From the NCBI RefSeq assembly GCF_963855985.1, contig NC_087091.1, forward strand, positions 15,692,154 through 15,756,153: DNA of 64,000 nt, given 5' to 3'. This document shows, piece by piece, positions 23,271 to 35,010 of this stretch (the stretch's first letter is position 1; every line of letters begins with the position of its first letter). The translations under genes were made by a program, and so were the position numbers. Origin of the DNA: Ostrinia nubilalis (Eukaryota; Arthropoda; Insecta; Lepidoptera; Crambidae). The notes beneath the pieces were generated by a model. It worked only from the letters and a program-made list of their open reading frames with translations, was not told the DNA's origin and did not search any database.

Positions 23271-26200
23271 ATCCAGTCACATTTAAAGAATAGGATATAA
23301 CTATAATTATAGTTCTCTATCCATAAGTAGGTACTTAATTATTAGATAATCCTTCTTGAACACCACAAGTCTATAAAAGCTAATTTGGATTATAGACTCA
23401 ATGTGCAAGCGTTTTGAAAAACTCACTTAATTCTCAAAATACACTATCAAAATAATATGCCAGACACAAAGTCTGGACTCCTCAACTTCAATCCAGCCAG
23501 CCCTACTCAGGATAAAAACTGCGGCTGTCCTCGCCGACTAAACAATGGCGGCCATCGTCAGTGCGAGTGATGACTCAATTTGGCTCTCGGTTTTATTGCT
23601 CGGATGTTCCTATAATCGGTGTTTGTTTCAAACTAACCTTAGGTAAAAAGTATTAGATTTTACATGTTATAAAAAAGTTGTATCTTGTGTGAGTATTATT
23701 ATATCTCTTCTGCAAATCCCAATTTAGTTTTCGATTTCATTCCAAATTGACAGAATGATCAATTCAGTTTCCATTCGCTGAAAATATCGAATGATTACAG
23801 AAATCATTTTACTGCTAACATTTCACGTCATCAAAGATTTTTTATTCGATTCTCGAATACCGCACTATTTTGATGTCGAAAATCTTGCGGATAACTAAAT
23901 AAGCAATCGGTAACGGGGCTTTTCGGGGCAATTTGCGCCCCATCAGCCGTAATATCCAACCCTCACCCTCGACACCTGTAGTGCAACCTTGGGGTAGATC
24001 GATAGCAGTTTAAGGTTAATCAGGTCTCGATGTCGCCAATTCGAGGAGATACTCGTTTGTTTACAATCGTCTCGTGGGTTGAATAGAGAGAGTTAAATTA
24101 ACTTTTCGAGAAAGTGATTTACTTGGAATGTAATTGTATAACATTTCAGAGCATCTAGAATGTTTTAGTACTGTTGTGGTAAATCAATTTTCAAAACAAG
24201 TTAAGCAAAATATGAAATTACGTCGGTGCCTGAAAACAGTTCTACTTTTGAATCACTAATAATGGACAAAATTATTGGTTTATTGTCTCTAGATTTTTTT
24301 TAATTTATGTATCTATTGGAAAATTACGTAAAATTATCAAAACCACGCTCTAAAACGATCGCTATCACACAACGTCACGAACATGAAACTTTAGCTTTAC
24401 CATGTCATATTTATAATTTACTACACAAAAATGTTAATGAGCTTATCCAGATATTATGTAGTTATTAATGATCGGCCCCCACCCTTCATTGTTTAAACAT
24501 TGTATCAAGGGGTGCGAGGTGACGACACGGAACCGAACAATATTGAGCCGAATAAAAAATGAATACAAATGGGGCGAATCTTCTCTTGGCTAGTTAACCC
24601 TTAGCGGTCGTTGTGGCTACACAATCCGATTGAATTAATTAAAAACTTTAAGTTGAATGCAAGCACCGTAATCATCCCTGTATACTCTTGACAATTGGCT
24701 TTAGTATAAACTTATCATTATTAGGTACGTCTTTCAGAATACCTACCATAAACATAACGCTGTTCAAAAGCTACAACTCCGTCATAAAAACTTACTTATT
24801 TTTTAGAATAACCTATTCCGTTCAAATTTCGTGATAGATAACTAATGCTTAGGCAATTTCTCGGTCGGCTGAAGTGTATTCGCGTCGTCGTATGTCAAAT
24901 CGTATTTTGTCACTCGACAAAACCGCTGACTCGTGGTAGACACCGCCAGTCAGCGTTTTGTGACTAAATTTGGATTCAGGCGATTTGTATCGGATCAAAT
25001 TTAAAGAGCCAGAAGTCTTTACATCTTTCTGAATCTTCAACAGTTATGGCTTTTTTAAACTAGGAAATATAAAATAATGTCTCGTGAAATCTATACATAA
25101 TATTAGTATAATATTACTCAATTGGCATTTATTCAAGCTCTTGATTTCATATGATACATAATAAAAAACATGTTAATAATAATAAACCATTATAATTCGT
25201 ACCAACGCGAGCGTGGTTCCGCAAATTTCTTTGCCTGCCATCTGTCGCCGGGTAGCGGCACTAAATACATACATCCATTGTAATTTAGTAACGGTTTGCA
25301 AAACGGACGGCACGAGACGAAACAAAACACAGTCCAATTAACCTCATTATTTTTACTGTACAGATTAACGTTCGAGATTATCGTGTGCTTTTATTATCTT
25401 CGCCGATACGATGCACCTGCCTTTTAACCGATTTTAAATAACAGCCATTTCCATCCATCATGGCAAGACAATTCATCGGGACGTGCAGTGTTGACTTCAA
25501 AGTGTATTTTAATGGTGATTTATTTATATTACGGGTATTTACTTTAGTTATTGGATCACGTTTTGTTATTAAATTATGTTTATGGTTCGCATCGATTTAT
25601 GGTTCTGATTTATATCAAAAGATAAATGTAATAAAAATGATTCCAAGATTCATGGAACAATGTGTGCAGGATGCCGTTAAAATCGTTGAGACTACCGCTA
25701 ATGTATCGCGCATAGTAATTACGTGCGTCAATACTCACAGATCTTAATTTGTAAGGCTCAGTAAAAGCCGACCACACGCTGGGCTAAGTACAAAGAGTAC
25801 TAATTACGTAAATTACGGCGTAGTCTCTATCAATGAGAGTGGTCGCGTGCCTCTCTCGACCTACCCCAACAGCCCACGCTGCCGAGCACATGTCTCATAA
25901 TACGTGTCTTCGAAATACTCCGTAGTAAACATCTCGTCGCGTGATGTCTGCGTCCGCACGTCCGGCAATTTTGGCTCAAGTCCGTTGCCGTAATGTTGGT
26001 AATTGGCACGTTTACCAAAAGCGAGATAACAGAACAGGTTACGGACTCTCAGAGGTGGCCAGACCAATTTGCAGTTAACCGTTATTACAAGCCGAAAATT
26101 TTGACAAACTGCTTAATATCAGTCAAGATATTGATGACTTAATAACAGTTGTATCTGAAGTTTTGACATAACCGCAAAATTAAACGGACTAACAACGTTA

Positions 26201-26960
26201 TCGTTATCTGCTCAAAAATTGTAAAACATCGTTAGTTGTACCATAGAACCAGCTTTGTAAGCACAGCTGCCGAAAATGTGAACCGTAAACTACTTGCTAC
26301 AAGAATATTCCAAACATTAATTCTGGCCGAAAAGGATAATTACAAAACCTGCGATTTGAATAAGAATAGACAACGCTAGAAAGAGATGTACGCGCAAAAG
26401 AGCGGGACAGCGAGTGAACAAATGTCGTGCGCGTCTAACACAAAAACAGGAGTAACGAACTAAAACGCCAGGTGCAAGCCAAATGCCATGTGCTAGTCAA
26501 CAGAAACTGTATCTATTAAAGCCCATACAGTATCTAATTTAATTAGTATGACTGGCAAATGAAAAACTCGTTAGTCTAAAAGCGATTTTATGTTAGTAGT
26601 TTATACATCTGTCGATTTTCGGTTAACTTAGTAACTAAATTATTTTAATAGATACGCTTTTTTTTGCTTATACATTGTATCCTGACGTCGATATTATGGC
26701 CTTAAATAGGTTACAAAAGGTACGTTACGTTTACACAATCGTGATAAAAAATAAATCCAGGATAAAAATAATTCATACTAAATTAACTAGATTCTAGGAA
26801 AACATTTTATCCTTTTGACATGTCACATTAAAATACAGCTAATTGTTTAGATATTCACTAGTTGATGTTAGCTGAATTCATAACATTAAATTTAAGAATA
26901 ACTTCGGGCTACCACTAAAACAAAAAAACAAGTTGCAGAAAGTTTCAAAATAAGCTTACG
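23271..26960. other. Non-coding, 3.7 kb, no gene recognised
   Basis: Frames of up to 95 codons (25460-25747) have no recognisable domain and AT-rich codons. A palindromic ATGGCGGCCAT sits near 23546-23556. Positions 25200-25260 and 25780-26060 are mildly GC-enriched. No RNA gene or element boundary was seen. Confidence 0.45.
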
Positions 26961-26967
26961 ACGCGAC

Positions 26968-27092
26968 GTACAGCGCCATCTATCGAGGAGTAGCTGAACT
27001 GCTTAGTGATGTGAATGAGGTTCGCGTATAAAAGCACACTCTGCCAAGTACATTTTAGTTACCAACAGACTCACTAGGTGGCGCTGTTTGCA
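26968..27092. mobile_element. Small MITE-like inverted repeat
   Basis: ACAGCGCCATCTA at the left is mirrored by TAGGTGGCGCTGT at the right (one mismatch in the arms), enclosing about 100 bp. The interior is non-coding. A related CACTAGATGGCAC motif appears at 34418-34430. No target duplication was proven. Confidence 0.4.
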
Positions 27093-27344
27093 ACTTTAAA
27101 GCATTTGTGCAAAGGCATTGTTATCGTCTCGTATGACATTTTAAATCATGAAATATTCTTACTTCGAATCATTATAATAAAAAAACCGCAATTAATCCAC
27201 TAAAAACAACTAATCTGTCGCCATCTAACCTTGACTCCATTGCATGTTTTTCTATTCATTTCTCCCTTTTGTGTTAACATTCCTTTATTTTACTTACTTT
27301 ATTTTGCTTTATGTTAAGTCCGTGGTGTGTCTGTGTTGTTTTAG
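27093..27344. other. Candidate intron upstream of the 87-bp exon
   Basis: It is T-rich towards its 3' end and closes with TCTGTGTTGTTTTAG, a good pyrimidine tract and acceptor. Confidence 0.35.
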
Positions 27345-27431
27345 CTTATTTTGGCGCCGGACGGCACGCTGCAGACGGTCAAGAGCGAGTCGCGGCGCGG
27401 CCGAGGCAGGGGGCGCTCCGCTACCACTCCT
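27345..27431 (+). CDS. Candidate internal coding exon (29 codons), host gene unidentified
   Basis: This is the most exon-like segment of the window. TCTGTGTTGTTTTAG provides an acceptor at 27344 and TGTGAGTAT a strong donor from 27432. Between them lie 87 bp (exactly 29 codons) that are very GC-rich, set in AT-rich flanks. All three frames are open. Frame 1 is the most protein-like, reading LAPDGTLQTVKSESRR and then GRGRGRS, a basic AT-hook-like stretch, and ending ATTP. The length is divisible by three, so it could be a cassette exon. I do not recognise the gene. A transcription factor or chromatin protein would fit the basic GR repeats, but that is a guess. The flanking introns would be many kilobases long. 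Confidence 0.45.
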
Positions 27432-27957
27432 GTGAGTATATCACACATCTTTTCTACCTTTTTCTTTGTTTCTCTCATCCTTTACGTACCATCATGTTTG
27501 CGGTGACTAATCATGACTAATTCATTAACTTTAAATGTGTTTTTATACTACGTTTTCACGTGTAATGTTTTTTAAAAGATGTACATTAGCGTGAATGAAA
27601 AAATCGTATGTTTATTATGTATTCCGCGTATTTTATAGATACTGAATGAACTTTAGCTTTTAACGAAGCGCTATTTATTAAAAACGACAGTTAGTTAAGG
27701 CTCTAGTTTTTAGTTAGTTATGACATCATTTATGTAAAAGTTTCAGTTATGTAAAAGACTTATCTATTACTTACTGCAGTGTTTGACACATAGCAGTTGT
27801 AAACCGGCATTCAACATTAAAAAAAAAAACAAAAAAGAGTTTTTGTAGCACCATATTATAATCAATGGTTTGTAAGTACTCGTAGATAACGGTCGCGTGA
27901 AACGAATAATATTTTCCAAATCGCACGTAGTAAAACAAAACAAATGAATTAAATAAG
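27432..27957. other. Candidate intron downstream of the 87-bp exon
   Basis: It starts with GTGAGTAT. AT-rich, no gene. Confidence 0.35.
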
Positions 27958-27958
27958 G

Positions 27959-28021
27959 CTACGAAAAACACGCCGTAGCATAGAGCGCTACGGTGCTACG
28001 AAACATCTACGGCATACTACG
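27959..28021. repeat. CTACG motif cluster
   Basis: CTACG occurs five times on the + strand (27959, 27988, 27996, 28007, 28017) and CGTAG once in 63 bp. The last intervals are 8, 11 and 10 bp. It may be the remnant of a repeat end or a multimeric protein-binding site. A weaker relative lies at 14165-14230. Confidence 0.45.
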
Positions 28022-29526
28022 ACGCGAATCCAACGCAAATCAAATTTATTCGCACACGGACTTTCGTTGTCAATAGATCAAACGAAAACAGCGTCCGAAA
28101 ACCGCATCCTATTACGTGGGCAAATCAACCGGGACGCTCAAAAACGGGTCACTCTCGCTTTCAGTGGAAAATAGCCGAATAAAGTAACCTGCGACGCGGT
28201 TCATGGCCAACTGTACTCTCAAATACAAGCCCCATTCACGGAGATTAATAGGCTGTGTGACCTATCGGATGTTATCGCTGGAAATAGGCGATACATTGAT
28301 GAGTTTGTGTGATGTTTTAGTGTTGTGTAGTGAGTGTAGCGGGAAATGGATGGCGAATACAACGATGGCGTCGTGTACTGTTGTGGTGCGAGATATTTTT
28401 CCGCGCGCCCTGCGGCGTGGCACCTGCGTTCATTCAGTGCGTTTGGACTGTAAATTGTAATTACTGAATGGATTGGCGGCTTATTCGTGGAACTGAAAAC
28501 AAGAGTGCTGTTATTTACTAACAAAGCGGATTTTTGGGTCAGGATCACGGACACGAGCGTGGATTGTGAGTTATGAACGGCACTTTTATAGATAGATAGG
28601 TCACTACCCTTTTATCTTTTAATATTGATGTATACTTTTACATAGTGTTTAAGAAGATTAAAATGAGAGATAAGTGTTTCCCGTACTATATTCATCAATT
28701 AAATTATGAATTGCAAAAGACGCAAACACAAGTATACAATGTATACATGGTGTGGCGTAAATAGTGGTCCAAAGCAAAAGGCTCGATACACTGTACACTG
28801 AGGTACCATATACCAGTATTTAAAAATATATTATGTTAAAGGGTGTTCAAAAAGTAAAGGCAAAATATTTACATTAATTTAACTTCACCATTACAAATTT
28901 TTTTTAAAATAAATCAAACAATAGGTGTACCTATATAAAATACAAAGTACAATAAATGACAAAACATTGTTCAACATTATTTGAGATAGTGCGCTCTCTC
29001 AGATATTAGTTATTAATGCACACCTTCGATGCATTAAATTAATGAACAATATCGAATGTGTCCATTCCAATTACTGCACTCACGATAATGCACTGTGTAA
29101 TGTCATGAGTGCACTTCGAACAATGTAGAGTGGCCTATAATAGAAGCAGCATGGGGAATAGGAAGGTAAAATTATTAGTTGTCAAGTCCAACTTTATATG
29201 ATATGATCAACTATTTGATACTATGTCATGTATGATTATATTTATAAAACCTTTATAGAGAATCGAAGTAATCTTTGTTAGTGACAATAATGAAGCTATT
29301 ATCTTTAATCGTTTGGTCTCCTTATAAAAATAGACAAGGAGGACTTTATTTCAACAAGAACAAAGTACCTTTTGAACAAAACTTAGTTCTTAGTGTTTCT
29401 AATTTGGTAAGAACATTGAGGGCTTGAATCAATAACATTTTCCTAAAAAGAATTATGATTCTGTATTTCAGAGTTTTAATAAAGTCTGTCGTTAGGATTG
29501 TGAACTCAGTTGTTTCAACTACTTAA
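28022..29526. other. Non-coding, with a GC-elevated part
   Basis: Positions 28020-28560 are less AT-rich and carry opposing frames of 85 and 111 codons without domains. 28561-29526 is AT-rich. No gene recognised. Confidence 0.4.
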
Positions 29527-29614
29527 GCTGAGTTGCACCACCTAACCTTGAGGGTAACTTTAACGATAACCACTGTTTTTTGTGTAGAGTTTAACAGATT
29601 TTTGACGTTTGTCT
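29527..29614 (-). mobile_element. TTA-type MITE, 3'-truncated copy
   Basis: It starts GCTGAGTTGCACCACCTAAC after a TAA and keeps the GATTTTTGACGTTTGTC interior, then loses similarity before the right terminal repeat. Confidence 0.7.
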
Positions 29615-30650
29615 ATTTGTTTACTTTCAAAGCCTTACTTTCAAATTATGATGTAACTAAGCGGACACTAAACCATGTTTAAAATCAATCAATATTTAGT
29701 TAACTGTCGAGTAATCGCATACACATACGTCTTACTACTTCTTTGAATCTCTTTCACCACACAATCACTAGGCTTTGTGTAGCGATTAGCATACAGCCGG
29801 CACAAACGCGGCGAAAGATTGCAAAGGCTGTTGACTAAACTTTTTCAAAGACGTTCGTTTGGCTGGGATGTGTGAAGTTATAGGATAGAGGAGGCAGTAG
29901 TTTATTACATAATGACAATGACAATGGCAAGCCTAATTTATTGCTAGATAACTAAAATAGAAAGTAAACGAGAGCAAAACTCTTCATAACATCATTGCGC
30001 GAAGGATACCTAAACGAAAAATACGGATTTTTAAATATTTCTTACTAAAAAAGGTTTTTATGGATTAGATATCAATGTTTCGGGAAACTAACAAAGTAAA
30101 TCTTCCCTGCCAACAATAATCTATTTACAAATTGATAAATTAATTGACCTCGGGCCGAGCGAGATATTCTATCACCAATTGAATGCTCTGACTCCATAAA
30201 AAGAAGAAAAGGAACAAAAAAGTTGACTATCGAATCCAGTGAAAATTCTAAATAATTAATCCTCTGCAGTGTTAAACCAACAACGTGATATTTGCCATCT
30301 TTTATCCAGTCTTCATTCAACCACACACTTCCCGCAAACAAAAAGTGTCTCTCACCCGAAAGCCTTGTGCAATATGTTAAGTCGGCAAGTTGCAATCGTC
30401 TATCTGTGCAACTGAATACCTCTTCTTTGTTGAATTCCAGACGGCTCTACGCGAAATTGATTCTTAACGACACGTTGGGCTTTCAAGGTTTTTGTAAATT
30501 AAAAAAGCTTTTTGAAAGATTTTTCGCAGAAACCTATACCTACAATACCTACTCAATATTGTTAATGTAAACATTTTCCAGGTGTAGAATTCAATTTCAT
30601 GGACCTTAATAGAAAAAAGGTTATCTATCGAAAACTAATAAGTATGATGA
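29615..30650. other. Non-coding
   Basis: No gene. The opposing frames at 30072-30395 and 30292-30570 have no domain. Confidence 0.45.
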
Positions 30651-30740
30651 AGGGACTATTCCCACCTCTCGTGCCCACCGCTGCAACTTTTGTGTAGCCA
30701 GGACCTACAGCTTGACCGCAAATAAAAAACCCAATAAGTA
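30651..30740 (+). mobile_element. Interspersed repeat, same family as 19304-19532
   Basis: AGGGACTATTCCCACCTCTC through GTAGCCAGGACCTACAGC and AAAACCCAATAAG. The similarity ends without the (CTTT)n tail. Confidence 0.55.
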
Positions 30741-31315
30741 AATTGTAAAAGTAAAAATTATGTTTATTGCTAAACTGGATTTATTGCAAAAGTGTCATAA
30801 CTCAAAACTACTACGTTTTTTACATTTGGTCAATATTGCTACATACACTTCTGATTAGAAATTGTAATTTACAATATTTCCCTGGCCATCCAGATCTCAG
30901 TTCTACCGCTCCGAATATAAGCTCTACAATTGTGAGGCACTTGCAAATTTCCTTATTTATAAGAGCTATAAAAACAGAAGTAATAAAAAAGCAATATAAG
31001 GGGAAGTAAGGAATTTCTGGGAATAAATATTGAATGGTATCTTAAAACGAGCTCTCGAATAACATGACCTACTGCAACCTTCTCTTGTAAGAAAATTGCC
31101 TTGAATCATAAAACCTTCTGGTACTTTTGTTCTGTATTTTTAGGCATTTGTTTCATGAAAACTTTTACAATAGCGAATTAATATTACAATACCTCGAGTA
31201 ACCATTAAAAAGGCATTAAACCAGCTTTATATTATTAAAGGAACTTCCAATCCGAGCGGTCGATTCGGAAATAAATTGAAATCCGACATAATGAAGACGG
31301 CGCATAAAGCCTGCA
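30741..31315. other. Non-coding, AT-rich
   Basis: Nothing recognised. Confidence 0.45.
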
Positions 31316-31317
31316 GA

Positions 31318-31415
31318 CGGCTAATTTCGCGGGCGCCATCTTGCGGTTGCCATGGCGACGAGACGGGCGCCCCGCCCCCACTGCACCGCTGCACTTGCTG
31401 ATAGATAGATAGATA
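31318..31415. promoter_or_regulatory. CpG-rich regulatory candidate: YY1-like and X-box (RFX-like) sites
   Basis: GCGCCATCTTG (31333-31343) matches the YY1/Pho core. GTTGCCATGGCGAC (31346-31359) is one base from the palindromic X-box bound by RFX factors. A C-rich GGGCGCCCCGCCCCC run follows, then a (GATA)n-like run, TGATAGATAGATAGAT, at about 31399-31414. The clustering in an otherwise AT-rich region suggests a regulatory element. Confidence 0.35.
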
Positions 31416-31679
31416 CCTAGTTTAGAGATTCTATGCGATTTGCTTGATTAGTAATTTTGGACGTTCGGCAATACCTTTGCTGGTAAAATTTTGAAGATAG
31501 GTTACGAACTTTAGTTTTCGTTAATTAATAGAAATGACAAGTAGCTATGAAATTTGCTTTTTAGTAATCGGCGCTCCGAATAGCACTAGTTTATTACTGA
31601 AAACATGTTTTTGATTGAAAAAGATCAACACAAATTATAAATTAAAACATTGACTAATATCACGGAAAAATGACATACT
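31416..31679. other. Non-coding spacer
   Basis: AT-rich; nothing recognised. Confidence 0.4.
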
Positions 31680-32592
31680 TAGGGGAAGCCCGGGCAAGAA
31701 GCATAATGTGGGTAAGAAGAATAATCGATTTTACTAAAAACCTACAACACATGGCGCTACTGGACGTTTGCGGGTTTGTAAAACAGCAACACAGCTACGC
31801 CATGATAGTTCCACCAAAACAATACGTGCATGAACTTTTTGTCAATTCGAAATCAAAAGTTTTTGGCTGTTTTCTTACGATTTTTGGCAGGGTATGTGTG
31901 TTGATTTCTTGTATTACGTATTAAATGTTGACTTATAGACTCTGTTTAGTCGACTGCATGTTAAATTAAGTTTAATTTGTGTGTGTTGCTTTTTTTCACC
32001 GGTAGAAATTTAACGGGTGGGTACACAACTTTTAAATATTGGTGCTTTGGGCAAGACGGATATGGGCAAAACGGATAGGTAAAGACAGCCATAACTGAAT
32101 AGCAGGCCCTAACAAAACCACACATCTGAAAACAAGAACTTCCAAACAAGACTAGTCAAGAGGAAAAATGACCAAAAACAAAAATCAGATGGAGAAAACA
32201 AAATATTTATGTTGTGTGCTCAGAAGAATACACTGAACCACCTACCGAGGATTGGATAGAGTGCAATCAATGCAAAAAGTGGCCACACGAGGATTGTACC
32301 TTATATTCAGGCATAAGCAGTTATTATTGTGATGATTGCAATGATTAAAGCAGTTATTACTGTACATATCCGTCTTGCCCAGGGGAGTCGGGCAAAATGG
32401 ATAATTGGAACTTTTTTTTTAATGACATTTTTATTGTAGAATTTGTTTAAGTTTCTAAGTTTATTCTTTACAATTCCAAAGATGATTACCTAAGATACAA
32501 ATTATTAATTAGGAGACTGTTGTTGATTGCATATTTATGTGGTTTTTTTGCCACTTTTCTTAAGTTATCCGTGCTGCCCGGGCTTCCCCTAC
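31680..32592 (+). mobile_element. pogo/Tigger-like DNA transposon, internally deleted (~909 bp)
   Basis: The terminal inverted repeats are GGGGAAGCCCGGGCA at 31682 and its exact reverse complement ending at 32590. TA lies on both sides (31680-31681, 32591-32592), the duplication expected of the Tc1/mariner/pogo group. A 15-bp motif close to TGGGCAAGACGGATA occurs seven times: 31691-31705, 31709-31723, 32048-32062, 32063-32077, 32389-32403 forward, and 32367-32381, 32567-32581 reversed. These are plausible transposase-binding sites. A transposase C-terminal zinc-finger remnant lies at 32172-32348. The element is too short to be autonomous. Confidence 0.8.
32172..32348 (+). pseudogene. Remnant of transposase C-terminus with PHD-like zinc finger
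   Basis: After a stop at 32169-32171 the frame is open to TAA at 32346-32348. It encodes DWIECNQCKKWPHEDC (about residues 27-42), then an S/Y-rich linker, then YYCDDCND at the end. The spacing CxxC, W-x-H-x-x-C, CxxC is that of the C4HC3 (PHD-like) finger found at the end of many insect pogo/Tigger-type transposases. The first CxxC pair appears damaged (only C is present in VVCSEEY). The DDE catalytic domain is missing, so this is not functional on its own. It sits inside the TIR-bounded element at 31680-32592. Confidence 0.6.
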
Positions 32593-34384
32593 TAAATAAA
32601 TAAAAAAGTAAGACAAAAATTCCATTAATTTGTACATAAGTGATTCATGTAAAGTAACTTGGGGATTTTGATAACAAAATAACAGCTAAGCTGAGATACA
32701 TCGTGTGTTACATCCGAGCCATATATTAACAATTTCGGCGCCATATATCAAAGCAACTTCTCTAATTGATATTTATACTCCGCTGTACACATCCCAACTT
32801 ACGTCGCGCGGAAAAACGTGGAAATTTTCAAAACGGTGCACCTCTAACTTGAATTTATTTTCGAATATCGCCGTCTCTGTCCCCCGCTCGCGCCGTGAGC
32901 GGAAAACTCGACGCTAGACGCTGCCTTCGAATTATAAACTCGGACGAAATTTGCACAGAGCACCTTGTAATTGCAAATTTCGTCGTTACGCGCATGCGCC
33001 CCCCGACGATCAATACCCCAAGACTTTATTATTGTTTTTTCTTAATACAATACCGTTTGCGCGGCAAAACATGAAAAGTTGGGTTATGCATCTTTTCCTC
33101 GTGGCGTCTTAATGATGTAAATGATAGCACGTCAAGCAAAATGGCGGAGTTTAATATTTAATTTGCCGACTTAAAGACGGGGGGAGGGTGGGGTGGGCGC
33201 CCGCTTCTATTGGATACTTACTCTAAAACTATTGCCTGAAACTTTCATTAATGCATTCTATTGCCTCTTATGTGCAGTTTTAGTGTTCCCTTTGCCAAGC
33301 GGAAATTTTCAAACTTAAATTAAAATTAGATTACCTATCCTCTTCATTTTAAAGTAAGTAGGTAACTGATTAAAAAACTTGTAAAGAATGAAAAAAGAGC
33401 TTTGCCAAGTTATTAAATGATCTTAATGGAAAAATAACATTAAATAGTTTATAGACTTTTTTACCCTCGTCATAAGTTGATAAGTTACTGAAATTATGAC
33501 CCGCCATGACAGTGCACTGCCCGTGTACTACGGTTTTAAGCAATCTAGCAAATTAAAAATTTATTAATTTACAAAAGAAACAAATCCAAAAAAGTGTTTA
33601 ATATTGAATTTAACACAAAGTTAAAGGCGACTTATTAAACACGAGTGAGTCGCAATTTCCGCCATACATTTGAAAATTTCATAACTTCGAGACGTTCGGC
33701 TATAAAGGCGCTGTTAATATTTTATTATTTTATACCCTCGCGAAATTGCTCCTTTGATTACACAGAAACAAAACGCAATAACGTTTCAATTGATTTTCTA
33801 AATGTAGCGCCTATGTAACAAGTGAAATTCTCTTCTTATTTCGAGATTTGGCCTCAGAAACGTTTAGGAAAAGCTTTCTTGCACGAATTTTTTAAATTCG
33901 TATCTTCTATTGAACTCGCTATAAATAAGTAACTATTAAGCCTTTTTGAATGTTATCTTATCCCTTAGTCTTAGCTCTTAGTAATAAAAAAATAATAGTT
34001 ACTTTTGGATGTCCAATGTCACACAATTCTCTATTTTTGAGTTAACACACGAAACACGGAAGCGCCAAAAATCCAATCCCAAAACTCATCGTTGAAAACT
34101 GTTTTAAAAAAAGTTTAAAATAACAGCCGTCTGTAAAGTTCCTGTTCAATTAGCCTAAGGCACCAGAACAGAAGGAAAGTAAAAACTACAACGAACAATC
34201 GCCATTATAACCCCACACTCGTACACGGGCAGACAGACGCTGTATATACGGGTTACCAATGTAGTAGATACTAGGTACCCCCATGGGGGTAGGCGATGTG
34301 AAGGTATCTGTGCTATTCAGTGCCAGTCGATTAGATTAAACGTGCTAATAATTCGATACATGCATTGTTGAAAATATAAATATG
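32593..34384. other. Non-coding, partly CpG-rich
   Basis: Positions 32800-33010 are CpG-rich (CCCCCGCTCGCGCCGTGAGC near 32880, CGCGCATGCGCCCCCCGACG near 32990), and AAAATGGCGGAG lies near 33138. GGGGGGAGGGTGGGGTGGGC near 33180 is a purine-rich run. These resemble conserved regulatory DNA. No exon was identified. The remainder is AT-rich. Confidence 0.4.
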
Positions 34385-34562
34385 TAGTATGCATTAACTT
34401 CAGCTACACCGTGCTGCCACTAGATGGCACTTTTTGTGCTTTAGAAGGCGGTTAATTCGATGGGTTTTCAATGCGTTTAGTTAATACAGGAAAAGTATGT
34501 ATTAGTGCTGCAACTACTTCGTGCTGCCACTAGATGGCACTGTTTGTGCTTTAGAAGGCGGT
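34385..34562. repeat. Tandem duplication, 110-bp period
   Basis: GTGCTGCCACTAGATGGCAC followed by T(T/G)TTTGTGCTTTAGAAGGCGGT occurs at 34411-34452 and again at 34521-34562, with one mismatch in 42 bases. Weaker similarity extends upstream of each copy. Confidence 0.75.
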
Positions 34563-34692
34563 AGCGAGCTGTCTAATATTTTAATTGAACCATTTTTTTT
34601 GTAATTATTACATGATTTTCCTGATTGATATACTAGCGAGCTGTAATTTTTTTAGTTGAGCATTGGTTATTGTAGTTATTTTATGATTTCCC
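34562..34692. repeat. Second, older tandem duplication, 72-bp period
   Basis: TAGCGAGCTGT at 34562 and 34634 starts two diverged units ending in CATGATTTTCCT and TATGATTTCCCT. It abuts the 110-bp duplication. Confidence 0.6.
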
Positions 34693-34797
34693 TCAGTTAC
34701 TTCTGGTAAATTAGAGACGGTCGTACTCCTGCAGTGAAGTTTAAATGACTTGAAGATGAAGGAAGATCTACATACAACACTAAATAGATAAAAAATA

Positions 34798-34818
34798 TTT
34801 CTTTCTTTCTTTCTTTAA
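34798..34818. repeat. (CTTT)n tract
   Basis: Four or more TTTC units, probably the tail of an unrecognised retroelement lying upstream on the + strand. Confidence 0.6.
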
Positions 34819-34894
34819 AGTCGAAGGGAAGTCGAACCTTAATTTCTAACTCCTATGTTCTTCTGATTAATTTCGTTGCGGGTCCAATGACAGT

Positions 34895-35010
34895 TTAACT
34901 TTCCCCCGGGACAAACTTGACCTTCATTGGTTGGGTTTTTATGGCGGTCAAGCTGTAGATCCTGGCTACACAGGAGTTGCAGTGGTGGGAACGAGAGGTG
35001 GGAATAGTCA
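34895..35010 (-). mobile_element. Interspersed repeat, same family as 19304-19532, reverse orientation
   Basis: Read on the minus strand it has CCCACCTCTCGTTCCCACCA, GTAGCCAGGATCTACAGC and CATAAAAACCCAACCAATG, and extends further than the other copies to about TTTGTCCCGGGGGAAAG. Confidence 0.6.

Noticed and set aside
25460..25747. 95-codon frame
   Set aside because: Reads smoothly but has AT-driven composition, no domain and no flanking gene signals. Too weak to list as a gene.
28203..28554. Opposing 85- and 111-codon frames
   Set aside because: Mutually antisense, no domain; explained by lower AT content.
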